Source of the DNA: Aquabacterium sp029268225
Lineage (GTDB): Bacteria > Pseudomonadota > Gammaproteobacteria > Burkholderiales > Burkholderiaceae_C
Length of the DNA stretch: 64,000 bases
Assembly (NCBI RefSeq): GCF_037482285.1
Contig: NZ_JBBEYB010000005.1
Span: 153,252-217,251 of the forward strand
Direction: 5' to 3'
Under the pieces are notes generated by a model. That model did not search any database. It was not told the origin of the DNA and saw only the letters and a list, made by a program, of their open reading frames with translations. This document shows positions 18,696 to 27,314 of the stretch, in pieces. Both the position numbers and the translations under genes were made by a program. The number at the start of each line of letters is the position of its first letter. Positions within the stretch are counted from its first letter, which is position 1.

Positions 18696-19496
18696 TCAGG
18701 CGGCGTGGCCGGACTTGACCACCCGCACGGGAGCAGCCTGAGCGGTCGACGAGTCGCCCTCCACACTGGTCTTCAAGGTCTGACCGGTCGACAGGAACGT
18801 GAACAGCTCGAAGGCAAACGCGTCCAGACGTGCGCCCCAGACGCGGTTGCTGCGGGTCAACCAGTTGTAAGCCATCACGGCCGGGATGGCGACCGCCAGT
18901 CCCACACCGGTCATGATCAGGGCCTCACCGACCGGACCGGCCACCTTGTCGAGCGTGCCGGCACCGGTCGCACCGATCGCCAACAACGCGTGGTACACCC
19001 CCCACACCGTACCGAACAGCCCCACGAAAGGGGCGGTGGCCCCGATGGTGGCCAACACGCTCAAGCCACTCTCCATGCGCATGGTTTCCTCATCGAGCAC
19101 CTTCTTGATGGTGCGGGTCAGAAAGTCCTGTGCGCTGCCGGCCTCTTCCAGCTTGGCCGCGCCGTAACGGGCATGGTGCGCCTGGGCATGCATGGCGTGC
19201 GCCGTCAGGTGGGCAAAGGGCTCATTGACGCCGTGGGTGGCAATCTCGTTCTGCACGGCCTCCAGCGAGGTCGCGTTCCAGAAGAAATTCAAAAAGGCCT
19301 GGCTGCGACGCTGGCGCCGGAACAAGCCGACCCCCTTGATGACAATCAGCGCCCAAGAAATCAGCGACATCACCACCAGGATGACAAACAGCCCCTGGCC
19401 GACCAGGTCGGTCTGGGCAATGAAGTGCGTGAAACCCAGCTCGGGTGCCGATGCAACAGGCACAGCAGCAGGCACGGCAGCAGCGATATCGGTCAT
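18696..19496 (-). CDS. exbB: MotA/TolQ/ExbB proton channel protein
   Basis: A 266-residue proton-channel subunit. An Ala/Pro-rich N-terminal stretch precedes a first membrane helix (LVGQGLFVILVVMSLISWALIVIKG); two more helices (ATIGATAPFVGLFGTVWGVYHALL and IMTGVGLAVAIPAVMAYNWL) contain the Thr-rich pore positions of the family. It forms the stator with ExbD and energises TonB. The ATG at 19496 sits directly after the tonB stop (19499), so the three genes form one operon. Confidence 0.94.
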   Translation of the reverse strand: MTDIAAAVPAAVPVASAPELGFTHFIAQTDLVGQGLFVILVVMSLISWALIVIKGVGLFRRQRRSQAFLNFFWNATSLEAVQNEIATHGVNEPFAHLTAHAMHAQAHHARYGAAKLEEAGSAQDFLTRTIKKVLDEETMRMESGLSVLATIGATAPFVGLFGTVWGVYHALLAIGATGAGTLDKVAGPVGEALIMTGVGLAVAIPAVMAYNWLTRSNRVWGARLDAFAFELFTFLSTGQTLKTSVEGDSSTAQAAPVRVVKSGHAA

Positions 19497-19498
19497 GG

Positions 19499-20281
19499 TC
19501 AGTCTTCCAGATTGAATGTCAGGGGGGCGGTCACCCACACCTTGCGGGCTTGCCCGTCCTCCAGGTGCGGCTGAAAGCGCGCTTTCTTCATGGCCTGCAC
19601 CGCTTGCTGGTCCAGGCGCGGGTAACCCGATGAGCGGGCGACCTCGATTTCTTGGGGGCGTCCCTGCTCGTCCACCAGCACCTTCAGGCGCACCACGCCC
19701 TCCTCACCCAATTCACGGGAGACGCGGGGATAGCTCAGCATGGGCTCCAGCAGGTAGCGAACGGCCGACGAAGGCAGCACCTTGGGCTGTGTGGACGCGC
19801 GGCCAACCTGCCCGGCTGGCGCGGCCGTCACCGCCCCGGCCGGCGCAGCCAGCGCGGCAGGGGCAGCCTGGGGCGCTGGTGCTGCCTCGGCAGGCGCCTG
19901 AGGCGCAGGCTGCACAGGCGGAGCCACAGGAACCTGCATGTCTTGCGGTGTGGCCGGGCGGGGCGCAGCCACCAAGGGCGGCGCCGGGCGCGGCAGCGGA
20001 GGCGTGGGGCGGGGCTGCACCACCGGCACCGGGGTCGGTGCCACCGGCTGCGTCACCGCTGGACGAACGGCCTGAGTCTGCGGCGCATCGGCAATGAGCG
20101 TCACGGTGATGGGGGCAGATTCGGCCATCAGGACCGGTTCGGGCGCCAACTGCCAGAACACCAGCGCAGCACTGGCGTGCACCACCAGCACGGAGACAGC
20201 CAGACCCACACGCTGCAGGCGTGTGAGCTCGACTGGCGGCCGCAGCAGCTGGGGCGAAAGCGGGAGCGCGAACGAATTCAT
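19499..20281 (-). CDS. tonB: TonB energy-transducing protein
   Basis: A 260-residue TonB. One N-terminal membrane anchor (VGLAVSVLVVHASAALVFWQL), a long Pro/Ala periplasmic linker (residues 60-175), and a C-terminal TonB domain (YPRVSRELGEEGVVRLKVLVD...RLDQQAVQAMKKARFQP). It links the ExbBD motor to outer-membrane transporters for siderophores, haem or cobalamin; no such receptor is in the window. First gene of tonB-exbB-exbD. Upstream lies a degenerate Fur-like palindrome, and tssA is transcribed away from the same 187-base gap. Confidence 0.93.
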   Translation of the reverse strand: MNSFALPLSPQLLRPPVELTRLQRVGLAVSVLVVHASAALVFWQLAPEPVLMAESAPITVTLIADAPQTQAVRPAVTQPVAPTPVPVVQPRPTPPLPRPAPPLVAAPRPATPQDMQVPVAPPVQPAPQAPAEAAPAPQAAPAALAAPAGAVTAAPAGQVGRASTQPKVLPSSAVRYLLEPMLSYPRVSRELGEEGVVRLKVLVDEQGRPQEIEVARSSGYPRLDQQAVQAMKKARFQPHLEDGQARKVWVTAPLTFNLED

Positions 20282-20310
20282 GGGCCGTAGCTTAACACAT
20301 CAGTTGCAAT

Positions 20311-20325
20311 TGCGAATCACTCGCA
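20311..20325. promoter_or_regulatory. Possible Fur-box-like palindrome between tonB and tssA
   Basis: A 7-1-7 near-palindrome (TGCGAAT-C-ACTCGCA, 6 of 7 pairs) lies 30 bases before tonB. It keeps the outer TG/CA and inner AAT of the Fur consensus but has GC in the middle of each arm, so the match is weak. Iron control of tonB is the usual expectation; the site could also touch the tssA promoter on the other side. Confidence 0.3.
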
Positions 20326-20468
20326 TCTGATTACGTGAGGCCATTCACAACCAATTACCTTTGCCCCCTCTTCGGGTGATCGCTTGCTGGCGGTGCCCAT
20401 GGAATGATGCCTGACGCGCGCCGCGCGGGCCCTGCGCCCAGGCAGCCGCACCTACAAACAGGGATGTC

Positions 20469-21548
20469 ATGGAAATGGAAGTCTTGCTGACGCCGCTGGC
20501 CGCGCACGCGCCTTGCGGCGACGATCTGTCGTTCTCTTCAGAGTTCGACACCATCAATGAAATGCGGCGCGCGGACGACGCCACACTCAATCAAGGTGAA
20601 TGGGTCACCAGCCTGAAAGTGGCAGACTGGCTCGGCGTGGCAAGGACCTGCGAAGCATTGCTGGGCACCCGAACCAAAGACCTGCGTCTGGCCATGTGGC
20701 TGACCGAGGCCTGGGCCCTCACGCAGGGCTACGCCGGCCTGGCGCGTGGCTTGCGCGTGTGCACCGCATTGTGCGAGCGCTACTGGGAGCCTCTGCATCC
20801 GGTGGCCGACGACGGCGATCACGAGCAGCGCATCGGCAACATGCGCTGGCTGCTGCAACGCGTGGTCAGCCTGGCCACCTCACTGCCGATCACGCAGTCT
20901 CGCAAAGGTGCCGTCTACAGTCTGCACGACCTCACCCTGGCTCGCCAGCACGCGGCACGGCTGGAGCGCGAACCCGACGAGGCCGCCCGCACCGGCAGTG
21001 ACCGAATCACGCCAGAGCAGTTCCAGCGTGCGCTGCGCGACACCCCGGTTGACACGCTTCAGAGCACACTGGCCGCCGCCCGCGAGTGCGAGCAGGACTT
21101 GCTCGCCTGGCAAACAGTGGTCGACAGACACCTGGGTGACAACGGTCCGAGCTTTGTCGCCGCCAAGGAGGCTCTCTCGCAGGCGGTGCATGACATCGAG
21201 CGACTGGCCCGGGAAGTGGGCGCACTTCACGGTGAGGTGAACGAGGCCAGTGCACCAACGCCCCCTGCCCCGGAAGCAGTCAGCCCGGGACACGCGGGAC
21301 CGGGCCCCCTCGCCGTCGGTGGCCCCCTGCAAACACGCGCGCAGGCCTTGCAGCAATTGCGTGACGTGGCCGGTTTCTTTCGACGCACCGAACCACACAG
21401 CCCGGTGGCTTACCTGGCCGAGAAGGCCGTCAAATGGGGCGAGATGCCCTTGCACGAGTGGCTCAGCCAGGTCATCAAGGACCAAGGTGCCATGTCGCAC
21501 CTCGAAGAGTTGCTGGGGCTGGACAAGCCCACTGGCGACCACGGCTGA
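20469..21548 (+). CDS. tssA: Type VI secretion protein TssA (ImpA family)
   Basis: A 359-residue T6SS cap/priming protein. The N-terminal ImpA_N domain is clear (LLTPLAAHAPCGDDLSF..., with ARTCEALLGTRTKDLRLAMWLTEA). The C-terminal part ends with the family block FRRTEPHSPVAYLAEKAVKWG-MPLHEWL (residues 300-335). TssA organises baseplate and sheath growth. ATG at 20469 follows an AGGGA; an ATG six bases later is also possible. It is the only plus-strand gene of this T6SS group and converges on the OmpA-like gene, so it has its own promoter in the gap shared with tonB. Confidence 0.92.
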   Translation: MEMEVLLTPLAAHAPCGDDLSFSSEFDTINEMRRADDATLNQGEWVTSLKVADWLGVARTCEALLGTRTKDLRLAMWLTEAWALTQGYAGLARGLRVCTALCERYWEPLHPVADDGDHEQRIGNMRWLLQRVVSLATSLPITQSRKGAVYSLHDLTLARQHAARLEREPDEAARTGSDRITPEQFQRALRDTPVDTLQSTLAAARECEQDLLAWQTVVDRHLGDNGPSFVAAKEALSQAVHDIERLAREVGALHGEVNEASAPTPPAPEAVSPGHAGPGPLAVGGPLQTRAQALQQLRDVAGFFRRTEPHSPVAYLAEKAVKWGEMPLHEWLSQVIKDQGAMSHLEELLGLDKPTGDHG

Positions 21549-21618
21549 TCTCACCCATCGGGGCTTGCGTGCAGCGATGCACGGAGCCAGGGCGGCCCAG
21601 CGGGTCAACACCGCGCCA

Positions 21619-22422
21619 TCAACTGCCCACACGGAACTCGATGCGGCGATTGCGCGCACGCCCCTCATCGGTGGCGTTGCTCGCCACCGGCTGATCCGGC
21701 CCCAGACCGGACGTGCTCAAGCTGTCGGCACGCAGTCCCTTGCTGACAAGGTAGCTCTTGACGGCCTGGGCTCGAGCGAGGGACAAGCTGACGTTCGAGG
21801 CATGGCTCCCCTGCGCATCGGTGTGCCCGATGACCTCGAAACGGCGCCCCTGCAAACGCGCCATCGCCGCTGCCATCTCATCGAGGATCAGCAAACCTGC
21901 GGGCCGCAGCACCGCACTGCCGGGCTCGAACTCCACGATGCGATTGGCCAGCGCCTGGTCCACCACCGCCTGCTCCTGTGCCGCCACGCGCAGGCCGTTG
22001 CGCACGGTGTAGGTCGGATTGAGCGACTGTGCCATCTCGCTGGCCAGTTGCTGGCGCACGGCCTCATTGCCCACCTCCCCCTTGAGGTCCACAGTCTGCC
22101 CCTGGATGCTGAGCTGGCCGTGGCTGACCTGCTTGAGCGCTGGCGACAGCAGCTTTTGCACATGCTGTGACCACTGCGGCGGCGCAACCACCGAGCCGAG
22201 CGACAGCTGGTCCACCACACGCTCCGCCCCGTAGAGTTCACGCAAACGCGAGATCACCGCCACCCGTGTGGCCTCATCTGGCACCGTGCCAGCCACCACC
22301 ACCTGCCCCGGCCCCTGTATCTGTGCCCCGCCGGTGGCTTGCGCCCCCACCCAGGCCGCACACAGCCCCAGCCCGACGAGCACACCCAGGCGCACCCCAT
22401 GCATCCATTTCACCGCTTGCAT
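21619..22422 (-). CDS. Exported BON/OmpA-domain protein of the T6SS group
   Basis: A 267-residue protein with a signal peptide (LGVLVGLGLCAAWVGAQA), a BON-like middle part (GQVVVAGTVPDEATRVAVISRLRELYG and a second repeat, residues 35-140), and a C-terminal OmpA peptidoglycan-binding domain (FEVIGHTDAQGSHASNVSLSLARAQAVKSYL). It should sit in the periplasm bound to the cell wall, where it could anchor the T6SS membrane complex as TagL/TagN-type proteins do. The ATG at 22422 lies 4 bases beyond the tagF stop, so it is the last gene of the tssM-tagF-ompA run. Confidence 0.82.
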   Translation of the reverse strand: MQAVKWMHGVRLGVLVGLGLCAAWVGAQATGGAQIQGPGQVVVAGTVPDEATRVAVISRLRELYGAERVVDQLSLGSVVAPPQWSQHVQKLLSPALKQVSHGQLSIQGQTVDLKGEVGNEAVRQQLASEMAQSLNPTYTVRNGLRVAAQEQAVVDQALANRIVEFEPGSAVLRPAGLLILDEMAAAMARLQGRRFEVIGHTDAQGSHASNVSLSLARAQAVKSYLVSKGLRADSLSTSGLGPDQPVASNATDEGRARNRRIEFRVGS

Positions 22423-22426
22423 CACA

Positions 22427-23413
22427 TCAGACTCCGAGAAACACTTCCTGATAGGTGGCCAAAGCCTGCGACAAGGACAGACCAGGATCACGCAGGTAGT
22501 TCGACAGCTTGCGCAAACCGTAATCCGTCTGCACCTCGTCCTCCACCCATTCGGCCTGGTTGACACTGACCGCCTCCTGGGCAAGCGTGTAGGGGTCAAT
22601 CAAGGTGCTCAGCGTGGCCGGCGAGGCCCCCTGGAAGCCAATCACAAGATGGGTGAGTCCCTCATGGCTCACCAGGTAGAGCCCCAACTCCACATCGTGA
22701 CGGCGAAAGAAGCCCAGCACCAGAGACAGCCAGAATGCCGCCACCGATCCGCGCAAGCTCGCGTCGTGGACCAGGGGCAGGCACAGTGCCTTGCTCAAGC
22801 GCCCGGCCCCCTGACTCATCACCGGCTGCAAAAGCAAGCCCAACGCCAGCGTGGCCTGACGCACGCACACCTTGGCGCCACTGGCCGCGAGCATCTGCTC
22901 CAGACTGGCCACCGTGTGGGTATCCAGAAACTCCTGCAGGACACCGCGTGCCACCGACTCTGGCACGTCATGCGACACGGGTGCCTGCAGGCTCGCTTGT
23001 GCGTGGGACAGATCGGTGGCGGCATGCGCCACACCGGATACCTGATCCAGACGCCCCCAAACCCGAGCCAGGGCCACAGGCGCAACATCCGGAAAGGTCC
23101 GTGGCGTGACAACGTCGAACGAACAGGCGGTGATGAAAGGAAAGCGCCGCCCCGAGGTGTCCTGGCTGGCGCGCCAATGGCCAGCCAGTCCCACGCGACT
23201 GGCGGTTCCCAAAATGGCGAACTGCACAGGCGGGGCAGCGTCATAGCGCAGCTTCCAGCGAGGATCGGTGGCCAGACGCTCCATCGTCTGAGATTGCCAA
23301 CGGTCCAGATGCTCGATCAAAGCACCATGATGGCTGCTGCGCACGAAGTCACCGCGCGAGGGCAGCTTGCCGAAATACAGCAGCTCATGGTTGACAGGGG
23401 CCGACGCGCTCAC
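22427..23413 (-). CDS. tagF: T6SS-associated protein TagF
   Basis: A 328-residue cytosolic protein of the TagF family. The diagnostic N-terminus (LLYFGKLPSRGDFVR...LDRWQSQTM) and FAILGTASRVG-AGHW are present, with RFPFI. In Pseudomonas and Agrobacterium TagF represses T6SS assembly post-translationally by binding Fha1 or the PppA/TagF circuit. It starts with GTG overlapping the tssM stop (GTGA), which fixes the start and indicates coupling. No Fha, PppA or PpkA gene is in the window. Confidence 0.9.
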   Translation of the reverse strand: MSASAPVNHELLYFGKLPSRGDFVRSSHHGALIEHLDRWQSQTMERLATDPRWKLRYDAAPPVQFAILGTASRVGLAGHWRASQDTSGRRFPFITACSFDVVTPRTFPDVAPVALARVWGRLDQVSGVAHAATDLSHAQASLQAPVSHDVPESVARGVLQEFLDTHTVASLEQMLAASGAKVCVRQATLALGLLLQPVMSQGAGRLSKALCLPLVHDASLRGSVAAFWLSLVLGFFRRHDVELGLYLVSHEGLTHLVIGFQGASPATLSTLIDPYTLAQEAVSVNQAEWVEDEVQTDYGLRKLSNYLRDPGLSLSQALATYQEVFLGV

Positions 23414-26400
23414 AAGGTGCCCTCCGCCGCCACCGGTTCGACCGGGCCGGCAATGATGGCAGGCAAGTTGCCCAACCCTGCCGAAGAAGCTCCCCCTGTA
23501 CCAGCAGCCTGGGCCACCGGTTGAGCGGTGGGCGCATCGGCATTCGAAATGATGCGCAGTTGCACTGCCACGGCCGTATCGGACTTCGCCCAGCGCAGCT
23601 CGAACACCCCATCGTCCACGCGCTTGCGCTGCGCGGAATTGATCATCTTCTCCAGCCCAAAGCGCCCCGGCTCCTGAAAGAAGGTCACGGGGGTGCCGTC
23701 ATAGGTGACCCCTGAGATCTTCACTCCCGGCGTGCCCGGACCGGGCCAGACAAAATGGGTCCAGCTGGCCTTGCCATTGCGATAGCGCAGTGCCTGACCA
23801 TCGACCTCGATGGTGTACTCGGTCAGTCCCGGCACGGCCTGTGGCAGCATCTGGAACACCGTTTGCACCTCGGCCGCGCTACCGCCCGCCGCGCCCCCCG
23901 CCGACGTGGCAGACTGCCCGCCCAGCGGCGCCATCCAGGCTCCGACACCGCTCACAAACTCGGGCCTCAGGCGCACCCCCATGTCAGCCCAGGTGCGTGG
24001 CGTGATGCTGTCACCGCGCTTGAGCACGAGCGCACCCAGAGACTGCTCGACGAACTTGCTCACAGCCCCTTCTGCCCCGAAGACCTTGGCCACCTCCACC
24101 GGACTGGCCTCCATGCGCGCCTGTCGGTCAAACGGATATTTGTTGGCCAGGGTGCGCTGATAGGGCTCGAACACCTGCGCCATCCACACGCGGTTGAGCT
24201 CGGCTTCGGCCGGCTTGACGATCACGCCATAAGCCTGCATCAAGGGGCGCACCAGGATCGGTCGCAGGGCATTGCGTGCGGGCTCGCTGAGACCGTTGAG
24301 CAACTGCTCGTCCACCAGCTTGAGCGCCTCAGCCAGTTCCCCACTGCCCTCCAGTGTTTCCACCATGAACTTGCGTGACGCAGGCCCCGCATCGCCCTGG
24401 GTCTTCATCTGATTGAAGCGTGAGCGGATCTTGGAGAGTGCCTCCAGATAATGCCGAATCAGTGGCTCCTGCCCTTCACGCGGCATCATCAAGCGGTGCA
24501 AGCTGGCGAACTCCTGCCCGATCGGCCCCATCGGGATCTGCGCGTCCTTGCCCAATGTGAGATTCACGTTGACCGGCGTGGGGCTGGGCGTGACGCTCAG
24601 GATGCGTTGCTTGAACCACTCCAGGAAACTCTTTTGCCCCTTGGCCAAACGCTCGTTGACCAGAGAGGGGTTGTCCCATGAGGTTTGATCGTACAAGGTG
24701 TGCAGCAGCACGCCCACGGGCGAATTGCTGGGATCGCCCAGACGGTTCATGTGCAACACGGCCTGATCGAAGCTCGCAAAGTCGTGCACGGTCAGACCCT
24801 GCATGAACTTCTGCCACTCTCGCACGTACTCTGTCTTGTAGAGGTGCGTGAGCGCCTTCTGAATCTGCTCCGGACTGCCCTCCAGGGTGAGGTCGTCGGC
24901 CGCGGCTGTCTTGAGCACCCAGTCCGACGATTGCAACTCGGTGTGCGCAGCGTTCTGGATCGCGTCCTTCACGTACTGCTCCCAGGCTTCACGCGTGAAG
25001 GCGCCCGAAACCGCATGACTGCCGGCGACGATTTGACGATCGCCCTCCGTGACGAACCGGGTGACGGTGACCGGCGCAAAGCGGGTGGCGGCGCGGGCTT
25101 TGATCTCGCTGTAAACGCGCTCACGAGCGGGCATGCCCTTGACGACGCGACGCAGGTTCTCGCGGGTCTGGTCCAGCAAGGTGAGGTTGAGTTCCTGTTG
25201 CGGGAAATCCGGATCGCTCATTTGCGCCAAGGCAAAGGACATGATGCGCTCGGCCCGCTGAATCAGTTGCTCGCGGGGCATGGCACCACGGTTGGCCTCC
25301 AACCAGTTCCGCCAAAAACGCGTGAGTTGATCGCTCATGTGGCCGGCCTCCAGCCGACTGCGATCACCCAGCATCAAATAGGCTTTCAGCGCGTTATAGG
25401 CCTCGGTGACGTTGGTGCTGGAAGCCTGGGTGTAGGCCACACCGCTGGTGGTCGCCACCCCGGACGTTACCGATGCAGTGGTTGCATTGCCCGGGGCGGC
25501 AGATGTGCTCACCAACATGACCCCTGAGGCGGCCCCCACAGCGGGCATCGCCGCACCGGCATCTGCCACGGCCATCCCGGGCGATTCGGCGGCACGCTGC
25601 AAGGGACGCAACTCCGAGGCATGGGTATTGACCTCCGTGAGGTAGCCGGCGATGGCCTGGGCGGCCGGCTTGAGCATCACCGACTGCAGGCCGTGAAAGT
25701 ACTCCTCCTTGAGGCGGGCCTCGATGGTGTCTCCCTGATAGAGACCCAAACCAATCGACCAGGGGCGCTCGCTGCGGTAGCGCTGCATCTGCTCCAGACG
25801 GTCTTGCAGAATCTCCAGCGCTTCCAGACGTGACTGCAGGTCCACCCGCTGTTGCTGAACCTGCTGCGCTTTGAGCAGGTCTGCCTGCACATGGGCCACC
25901 AACTGTCGGTTGCCCATGTAAGACCAGGTCCAGCCGGCCAGCACGGCTCCCACCAAGGTCAGACCACCAAAGAAGGCCGCATAGCGCAGCCGCAGTTTGT
26001 GACGGCTGGTGTACTGCTTGACCAGATCACGGTCAGCAAAGATGACGCGCGAGAACAGCTCTTTGAGGAAGAAGCCACTCTGTGAGTAGACGGCAGCGGC
26101 CGGCCCCTGCTGGAGCTGCAGGCCAAACTGCTCGGCCACACGCTCGCTGGCACGGCTTGTGGACTGCCCTTCCTGCACGGCGCTCGTGAAGTAGAAGCCG
26201 CGGAAGATGGGGCGGAACTGATAAGGGTTGTCCTCGAACAGTGTGTTGAGGAAGGTTCGCAAGGCGGGCTTGAGCGCAGCGAACTCCAACGGGAACGTCA
26301 GCACACCCGGGGGCAACTGCTCTCCCCGGTGCAGCGACATGCGCGCCACCGAGGCATCCTTGAGGCCTTGATAGAGCAGATCGAACTGTTGCTCGAACTG

Positions 26401-27297
26401 CGCGATGACGTCGCCTCTGCCAGTGGTGTCGTAAGGCAGGGTGGCGCCCCAGACCTTGTCACGTTCGCTGCGCTCGCGGTCTTCGAAAAAATCCACGAAC
26501 CCCGCGATCAGATCGGCCTTGGTGAACACGACATAGACCGGCGCAAAGACCTCCAGCTTTTCGGTGAGCTCCTGGACACGCTGGCGCAGCTTGCGCGCCA
26601 GGTCAATCGCGAACTCGGGCTTGTTGGCGCCCAGCTCCGCCACGCTGACGGCAATGATGACGCCATTGAGCGGCGCTTTCGGGCGATGCTTCTTGAGCAG
26701 GGACAGGAAGCCCAGCCACTCCCCACGGTCTTCTTCATGCACCGAGTAACGGCCTGCGGTGTCCAGCAAGATGCCTTCGGTGGTGAAGTACCAGTCGCAA
26801 TGGCGCGTGCCTCCGATGCCCTGGATGACGTTGTCGGTGTTGTCCGCAAAGGGAAACTTCAAACCCGACTTGACCACCGCCGAGCTTTTGCCCGCAGCCG
26901 GGTTGCCGATGACAGCGTACCAGGGCAGCTCGTACAAGGCGGCTGAGCCCGAGGTCTCGCCCAGGCGAGAGGTCTTGATCAGCTTGACAGCCTCTGCCAT
27001 GCGTTCGCGCACAGCGGCCACTTCATCCTGGCGCCCGGCGCTGGCAGCTTCGCGCACGGCTTTGTCGGCCTCGTCGGCCATCGCCTGCTCGAGGGACTGC
27101 GCGGCACGCTGCGCCCGCCAGCGGCGCACGCCCCAGACGATCAACCAGGCCACCAGCAGCAGGCCCAGCACCGCGCCCACCCAGATCAACCCGACCTTCA
27201 TCGTGTTGGCACCCAGCAGGAGCAGCCCGGCCAGCGCGGCCACGCCGATGACCGTCAAGGTGCGGGAGTCAAGGAGAAATCGCCAGATTCTTTGCAT
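23410..27297 (-). CDS. tssM: Type VI secretion membrane protein TssM (IcmF family)
   Basis: A 1295-residue inner-membrane core component of the T6SS trans-envelope complex. Two N-terminal membrane helices (residues 13-30 and 35-56), a cytoplasmic NTPase-like domain with Walker A GNPAAGKSS (131-139) and LLDTAGRY, a third helix near 445 (FFGGLTLVGAVLAGWTWSY), then a large periplasmic part ending in the IcmF C-terminal fold. Length is within the family's 1100-1300 range. It normally binds TssL and TssJ, neither of which is encoded here. A low-complexity Ala/Thr stretch lies near residues 570-620. Cotranscribed with tagF (GTGA overlap) and 17 bases after the upstream gene. Confidence 0.96.
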   Translation of the reverse strand: MQRIWRFLLDSRTLTVIGVAALAGLLLLGANTMKVGLIWVGAVLGLLLVAWLIVWGVRRWRAQRAAQSLEQAMADEADKAVREAASAGRQDEVAAVRERMAEAVKLIKTSRLGETSGSAALYELPWYAVIGNPAAGKSSAVVKSGLKFPFADNTDNVIQGIGGTRHCDWYFTTEGILLDTAGRYSVHEEDRGEWLGFLSLLKKHRPKAPLNGVIIAVSVAELGANKPEFAIDLARKLRQRVQELTEKLEVFAPVYVVFTKADLIAGFVDFFEDRERSERDKVWGATLPYDTTGRGDVIAQFEQQFDLLYQGLKDASVARMSLHRGEQLPPGVLTFPLEFAALKPALRTFLNTLFEDNPYQFRPIFRGFYFTSAVQEGQSTSRASERVAEQFGLQLQQGPAAAVYSQSGFFLKELFSRVIFADRDLVKQYTSRHKLRLRYAAFFGGLTLVGAVLAGWTWSYMGNRQLVAHVQADLLKAQQVQQQRVDLQSRLEALEILQDRLEQMQRYRSERPWSIGLGLYQGDTIEARLKEEYFHGLQSVMLKPAAQAIAGYLTEVNTHASELRPLQRAAESPGMAVADAGAAMPAVGAASGVMLVSTSAAPGNATTASVTSGVATTSGVAYTQASSTNVTEAYNALKAYLMLGDRSRLEAGHMSDQLTRFWRNWLEANRGAMPREQLIQRAERIMSFALAQMSDPDFPQQELNLTLLDQTRENLRRVVKGMPARERVYSEIKARAATRFAPVTVTRFVTEGDRQIVAGSHAVSGAFTREAWEQYVKDAIQNAAHTELQSSDWVLKTAAADDLTLEGSPEQIQKALTHLYKTEYVREWQKFMQGLTVHDFASFDQAVLHMNRLGDPSNSPVGVLLHTLYDQTSWDNPSLVNERLAKGQKSFLEWFKQRILSVTPSPTPVNVNLTLGKDAQIPMGPIGQEFASLHRLMMPREGQEPLIRHYLEALSKIRSRFNQMKTQGDAGPASRKFMVETLEGSGELAEALKLVDEQLLNGLSEPARNALRPILVRPLMQAYGVIVKPAEAELNRVWMAQVFEPYQRTLANKYPFDRQARMEASPVEVAKVFGAEGAVSKFVEQSLGALVLKRGDSITPRTWADMGVRLRPEFVSGVGAWMAPLGGQSATSAGGAAGGSAAEVQTVFQMLPQAVPGLTEYTIEVDGQALRYRNGKASWTHFVWPGPGTPGVKISGVTYDGTPVTFFQEPGRFGLEKMINSAQRKRVDDGVFELRWAKSDTAVAVQLRIISNADAPTAQPVAQAAGTGGASSAGLGNLPAIIAGPVEPVAAEGTL

Positions 27298-27314
27298 GGG
27301 AACATCCAGATCAT

